DNA from: an uncultured Bacteroidales bacterium
GTDB taxonomy: Bacteria > Bacteroidota > Bacteroidia > Bacteroidales > Bacteroidaceae
Assembly (NCBI GenBank): GCA_947367415.1
Contig: CANBEE010000039.1
Coordinates: 1 to 14,491, forward strand
Direction: 5' to 3'
Length of the DNA: 14,491 bases
Below are positions 14,449 through 14,491 of this stretch, piece by piece. Position numbers and translations under genes: made by a program. The notes under the pieces were generated by a model. The model worked only from the letters and a program-made list of their open reading frames with translations. It was not told where the DNA came from and ran no database searches. Within the stretch, counting starts at the first letter, position 1; every line of letters begins with the position of its first letter.

Positions 14449-14491
14449 GGGGTATTTTTCACACAGTACGTGTGATTAGGTCTCACGCAGA
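14440..14491. repeat. 52-bp shared block, copy 2, running into a third foldback repeat
   Basis: Begins inside the GxxExxY gene and continues to the window end; 50 of 52 bases equal 13628-13679. The hairpin here is better paired (TCACAC / GTGTGA around AGTAC). The third foldback copy starts at 14481 and is cut off after 11 bases. Confidence 0.8.

Overview
The window looks like chromosomal DNA from a member of the order Bacteroidales (Bacteroidota), perhaps Prevotellaceae or a relative. Four things point there. Five different genes have promoter-like sequences fitting the Bacteroidota consensus TTTG-N19-21-TAnnTTTG. There are no clear Shine-Dalgarno sites. Many of the genes encode exported proteins with type IX-secretion-style C-termini or the Bacteroidales ending 'YDL.GRPVANPTRG.YIR.G+K'. 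The gene families present are typical of the group: AXE1 esterase, FAS1, Big2, BspA-like and GxxExxY. Identification is from sequence features only.

Layout. (1) 20-1318, minus: secreted acetylxylan-esterase-family hydrolase, divergent from (2) 1417-3351, plus: an ABC-F ATPase with an unusual repeat-like insertion before its C-terminal coiled coil. (3) 3352-3582: convergent intergenic region with a 36-bp perfect palindrome. (4) 3583-13070, all minus strand: five exported-protein genes in three transcription units. Reading in the direction of transcription they are a 1512-residue repeat protein; then an operon of a small T9SS-CTD protein, a FAS1 (fasciclin) protein and a fibronectin-like surface protein; then a Big2-domain protein. 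Hairpins separate the units, and 11-bp tandem repeats lie upstream of all three. This part resembles a surface or secreted protein island. The individual functions are unknown, but adhesion or matrix binding is a reasonable inference from FAS1, Big2 and BspA-like parts.

(5) 13071-14067: about 1 kb without an intact gene, and the most unusual part. It holds a 348-bp element with 40-bp perfect inverted repeats at its ends. At its middle is an array of eight AGTACT hexamers with strictly alternating 8-bp and 2-bp gaps (22-bp period). Directly after the right arm lies what looks like the 3' remnant of a GxxExxY gene, followed by two ~95% identical 117-bp foldback repeats. (6) 14068-14448, plus: an intact GxxExxY protein (predicted PD-(D/E)XK nuclease-like). 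Its stop codon begins the same 52-bp sequence that follows the remnant, leading into a third foldback copy cut off by the window end. GxxExxY gene plus foldback therefore appears twice in tandem as a module, and this region is the best candidate here for an undescribed system.
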